A stretch of DNA of 64,000 nt from Candidatus Gastranaerophilales bacterium. Its GTDB lineage: Bacteria > Cyanobacteriota > Vampirovibrionia > Gastranaerophilales > Gastranaerophilaceae. Positions 61,122 to 64,000 of the stretch are shown here, one piece after another. Numbering within the stretch: position 1 is the stretch's first letter; every line of letters starts with the position of its first letter. The stretch spans positions 1 to 64,000 of the forward strand of contig CALVBS010000005.1 in assembly GCA_944325865.1 (NCBI GenBank), given 5' to 3'. Both the position numbers and the translations under genes were made by a program. The notes beneath the pieces are model-generated. The model ran no database searches and was not told the DNA's origin. It saw nothing but the letters and a program-made list of their open reading frames with translations.

Positions 61122-61168
61122 TAAGTCTTTACCTTATCCTTTTCTATTTTTTTATAATACATGCAATC

Positions 61169-61191
61169 CCCGATACATATAACCTATCGGG
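61169..61191 (-). promoter_or_regulatory. Hairpin in the rny 5' leader
   Basis: CCCGATA and TATCGGG form a 7-bp stem about 50 bp upstream of the rny start. There is no T-run; it may be part of a 5' UTR structure, as RNase genes are often autoregulated through their leaders. The rest of 61192-61316 is AT-rich without visible genes. Confidence 0.4.
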
Positions 61192-61316
61192 TTTGAAATT
61201 TATATTGAATTAAAATTTACACTATCGCATATATTCACAAAAAATATTTATACTACTACATCTGTATATATAATAACATGATAAACGTAATTTGTATATA
61301 GTTTTTTCACAAATTA

Positions 61317-62369
61317 TTACCGTATCTTTTTCCATACCGTCGGAACCGTAATTTTATTTCCGCCATAAGTCAGCCAGGTTTTTGAAAAACCAACGGGGAT
61401 AAATCTATTGTTCTTTTCAAGCGAAGTTTTTAACGGAGATTCTTTAAATAATTTCAGATTTGATGCACAAACATGTTTTTTATCACCGATATCGAAAAAC
61501 GGGGTATCTTTGAATAAAACGACTTCATCATCAGAAAGATTATAATCTGCCAAAAATAAATGATCTTTTATATGATCACCGATTACAAAAATACCGCCGT
61601 TCTCAAGTTTTCTATGAATACGATCAACAAATTTTTCTATAATTTCTTTTTTATTATTTACCGACCGAGAATTAAAATATTTTCTCTGTTCGATAGTTTC
61701 ATTTAAATCATTGCCGACCATCTGGTAAAGAGCATTTCTGAAAAATACCGCCCCTACTTTATCCTGATTTCTATAGTTTTCAATACAGTTGATATTTCCT
61801 TTTCTGATATCAATCTGCTCAAGTTTTTGAGGACTTATGCGGAAAAACTTTTCCTGAAAATTAACAAAAAATTTTTTTATATCAAAATAAGTAGCTTTAT
61901 TGTTAATATATCTGTCTTCCCTTTGAGGAAATGTTTCTTCCATAATTCGATAAAATTTATCTTTTAAAACTTTTTCTTCCCCTTGAGGGTCTTCATTTGG
62001 CAGAAGAAATGAATCATACCAGTTTGAAAATACGGTATAAATACCTTTTTTGGCCAGCTTTAATGCTGATGTGCTGGAATCATATCCTATAACTTTATAT
62101 TTCGGATCTTCAAGAAGGGATTTTATGGAAATAGTTTCCTCTCCGTTGGAACAAGCGAAATCCCAGACTTCTGCACCTTCGGGAAATGTTGTTTTTATTT
62201 CATCGGCAGCTTTTTTCAGGGTATCATAATCTCTAAAAAACCAACTGTCCAAAGGCATTCTGGTTTTCGGATCACAATACAATAATCCTTGAAAACTTAA
62301 GCGGTTTACTGCCCTATTCCCGCAATAAGTATTATTTATTAACCAATTTGGATAGTCACAAATCTGCAT
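61317..62369 (-). CDS. CheR-like SAM-dependent methyltransferase
   Basis: 350 residues. The SAM motif is VWDFACSNGEETISI, then KVIGYDSSTSALKLAKKGIYTVFSNW, matching the CheR-type pattern SxGCSxGEExYSI and DxxxxxLxxAxxGxY. It continues with VGAVFFRNALYQMVG (CheR VFCRNVLIYF) and KLENGGIFVIGDH. The usual N-terminal CheR helical domain is replaced by a short NRLSFQGLLYCDPKTRMPLD segment. No chemoreceptor or chemotaxis gene is adjacent, so the substrate is unknown. Confidence 0.72.
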   Translation of the reverse strand: MQICDYPNWLINNTYCGNRAVNRLSFQGLLYCDPKTRMPLDSWFFRDYDTLKKAADEIKTTFPEGAEVWDFACSNGEETISIKSLLEDPKYKVIGYDSSTSALKLAKKGIYTVFSNWYDSFLLPNEDPQGEEKVLKDKFYRIMEETFPQREDRYINNKATYFDIKKFFVNFQEKFFRISPQKLEQIDIRKGNINCIENYRNQDKVGAVFFRNALYQMVGNDLNETIEQRKYFNSRSVNNKKEIIEKFVDRIHRKLENGGIFVIGDHIKDHLFLADYNLSDDEVVLFKDTPFFDIGDKKHVCASNLKLFKESPLKTSLEKNNRFIPVGFSKTWLTYGGNKITVPTVWKKIR

Positions 62370-62419
62370 ATAATTTTCAAAAGTTGTAAAAACTAAAATT
62401 TGTTACAGCTTAAAATAAA

Positions 62420-62448
62420 TTTACAAACTATAAAAATAATGCTATAAT
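62420..62448 (+). promoter_or_regulatory. pepA promoter
   Basis: TTTACA (62420), a 17-bp spacer and TATAAT (62443), 26 bp before the ATG. The ribosome site AAAAGGAGAG lies between. Confidence 0.8.
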
Positions 62449-62473
62449 TCACTTGTAAAAAGGAGAGATATTT

Positions 62474-63874
62474 ATGGAAATTAAAGTATCGGACAATGTA
62501 AAAGATACACCATGCGAAGTTCTGGTTATTAACAAATTTGAAAACGAAAAAACTTCTCAGGAATTAGCAAATACTTATGCCGTTGAAAAAGATCATTTTG
62601 AAGGCAAATTTGGTCAAACATATCTTATGCATACGTTAGGGAAAATTCCTGCAGACAAAATTCTTGTTGTCGGATTCGGCAAAAAAGAAGAATTTGATTC
62701 AAATAAAATGAGACAAGCCGTAGCTAAAGCTATAAAAAAACTACAGCAAATTCAAGCACAGGATGTATGTTTTGATTTTGACGTAAACTGCGATTACGGA
62801 AAATCTGCAGCCATCGGAGCCTTAATAGCAGATTATGCATTTGACAAATATAAAAATGAAAAAGCAAAAAGAGTTGCGAAAGTAACTTTTGCAAAATTCT
62901 CTGAAGCCGATGTAAAAGAAGGTATTATATTCGGTGAGTCCATGAAATTTACAAGAGACCTTGCAAATGAACCTGCAGCATATGCCACACCTTCCAAACT
63001 TGCGGAAATCGCCTCAAGTATAGATGGAATTACCACTAAAATTTATGATAAAGAAGAAATCGAAAGAATGGGAATGGGAGCATATCTTGCGGTAGGGCAG
63101 GGAAGTATTCAGCCTCCAAAGTTTATCCATATGAAATATACCGGAAGAAACCCTAAGAAAAAAATAGCCATTATCGGGAAAGGTATATGTTTTGACAGCG
63201 GCGGACTTGATATAAAACCTGCTTCGTCAATGCTTACAATGCGTGATGATATGTCAGGAGCAGCCTGTGTTCTCGGTGTTATGAAAGCACTTTCCGCATT
63301 AGAACCGGATATGGAAGTTCATGGCATAATTGCAGCATGCGAAAATATGCCGTCAGGAAGTTCTTATAAACCCGGGGACATATTGAAAGCCAAAAACGGA
63401 AAAACTATTGAAGTTGACAATACGGATGCGGAAGGAAGATTGACACTTGCAGACGCACTTTGCTTTGCATGCGAACTCGGAGTTGATGAAGTAATCGATA
63501 TTGCAACTCTGACCGGTGCATGTATGGTAGCTCTCGGGACACAGGCTTCTGGAATAATGGGGAATGATGAGGATATGATTTCAACACTCATCAGAACCGC
63601 AAAAGACAGCGGTGAAAATTTCTGGCAGCTTCCGATGTTTCCGGAATATAAAGACAGTCTTAAATCAGATATTGCCGATATGAAAAATACAGGCTCAAGA
63701 TATGGCGGAGCATCAACTGCCGGAGTATTTCTGCAGGAATTCGTCAGCGGTGTAAAATGGTGTCACATTGATATTGCAGGAACAGCATTTCTGGAAAAAC
63801 CACAAAAAGAATTTATTGCAGGAGCAACTGGTGCAGGCGTCAGAACCTTTCTGAACTATATTAAAAATGCATAA
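62474..63874 (+). CDS. pepA: Leucyl aminopeptidase, M17 family
   Basis: 466 residues. After a macro-like N-terminal domain (about 1-150) the catalytic domain has IGKGICFDSGGLDIKP (metal Lys and Asp) and the signature NTDAEGRLTLADAL with metal-binding D and E. GASTAGVFLQEF and WCHIDIAGTAF follow. It is a cytoplasmic hexameric metallo-enzyme that removes N-terminal residues from peptides. It is preceded by a near-consensus promoter and followed by a terminator, so it is monocistronic. Confidence 0.95.
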   Translation: MEIKVSDNVKDTPCEVLVINKFENEKTSQELANTYAVEKDHFEGKFGQTYLMHTLGKIPADKILVVGFGKKEEFDSNKMRQAVAKAIKKLQQIQAQDVCFDFDVNCDYGKSAAIGALIADYAFDKYKNEKAKRVAKVTFAKFSEADVKEGIIFGESMKFTRDLANEPAAYATPSKLAEIASSIDGITTKIYDKEEIERMGMGAYLAVGQGSIQPPKFIHMKYTGRNPKKKIAIIGKGICFDSGGLDIKPASSMLTMRDDMSGAACVLGVMKALSALEPDMEVHGIIAACENMPSGSSYKPGDILKAKNGKTIEVDNTDAEGRLTLADALCFACELGVDEVIDIATLTGACMVALGTQASGIMGNDEDMISTLIRTAKDSGENFWQLPMFPEYKDSLKSDIADMKNTGSRYGGASTAGVFLQEFVSGVKWCHIDIAGTAFLEKPQKEFIAGATGAGVRTFLNYIKNA

Positions 63875-63890
63875 GTAATAAGTAAAATAT

Positions 63891-63921
63891 AAAAACAGCG
63901 GGATTAAATATCCCGCTTTTT
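63891..63921 (+). terminator. pepA terminator
   Basis: AGCGGGAT, a 4-nt loop, ATCCCGCT with a T-run. Confidence 0.85.
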
Positions 63922-64000
63922 AGTGATTCGCTAGGTTTTTCCTTCAGAATATTCGCTGAAGTATCACTATCAATGTGTCTATTGTTTAATTTTAAATTTT

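Overview
The window is AT-rich bacterial chromosome. Several traits point to Cyanobacteriota of the gut Melainabacteria / Gastranaerophilales type. There are four dispersed pilin-like genes, three of them with the same A|FTLAEVLITLGIIG prepilin N-terminus. The order efp-accB-accC is cyanobacterial in style. MurE carries the diaminopimelate motif, and RNase Y sits beside YmdB. Several membrane or hypothetical proteins open with a similar N-terminal stretch that includes an Asn-rich segment and a Phe. This taxonomic call is inference; no rRNA gene is present.

Layout. (1) 1-7015: a type I secretion locus, made of a giant RTX protein cut by the left edge, a HlyB-type ABC exporter and a HlyD adaptor. 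(2) 7095-9745: gene-poor DNA with palindromic and direct intergenic repeats and three small genes. (3) 9745-31016: a 21.2 kb integrative element in the initiator tRNA gene. It is bounded by a perfect 48-bp direct repeat; the right copy lies in an intact tRNA-fMet and the left copy is the displaced tRNA 3' end with its original terminator. The element has integrase and excisionase, primase-polymerase, a P-loop helicase-like replication protein, a DnaC-like loader and a second small recombinase. Its cargo looks like defence: a KAP NTPase, a HigB-type toxin with a convergent antitoxin, two PD-(D/E)XK nucleases plus a WYL regulator, a methylase-like protein and a fused type IIG/I-like restriction-modification enzyme. 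No capsid, relaxase or conjugation gene is visible. (4) 31.1-63.9 kb: core chromosome, with rpmH-rnpA, proC, ilvD, a GlcF-like Fe-S protein, murE and a class B PBP, nagA-like, efp-accB-accC, mutS, tRNA-Leu, rny-ymdB-PHP-LOG and pepA. Small XRE regulators, pilin-like genes and a complete MunI-like (C-R-M) restriction-modification system are interspersed.

The most striking regulatory find is a textbook trp-type attenuator at 54713-54846 on the minus strand. A 24-codon leader peptide with tandem Trp codons is followed by mutually exclusive 1:2, 2:3 and 3:4 hairpins and a U-run terminator. It lies upstream not of a trp gene but of an uncharacterised membrane-protein gene. Other unexplained signals are a structured 285-nt leader with a six-codon ORF before the element's replication genes, a consensus promoter and terminator that frame an apparent small RNA (41265-41402), a folded RNA built from tRNA-Leu-like fragments (52321-52408), and several TATAAT-N6-ATG leaderless-type starts.
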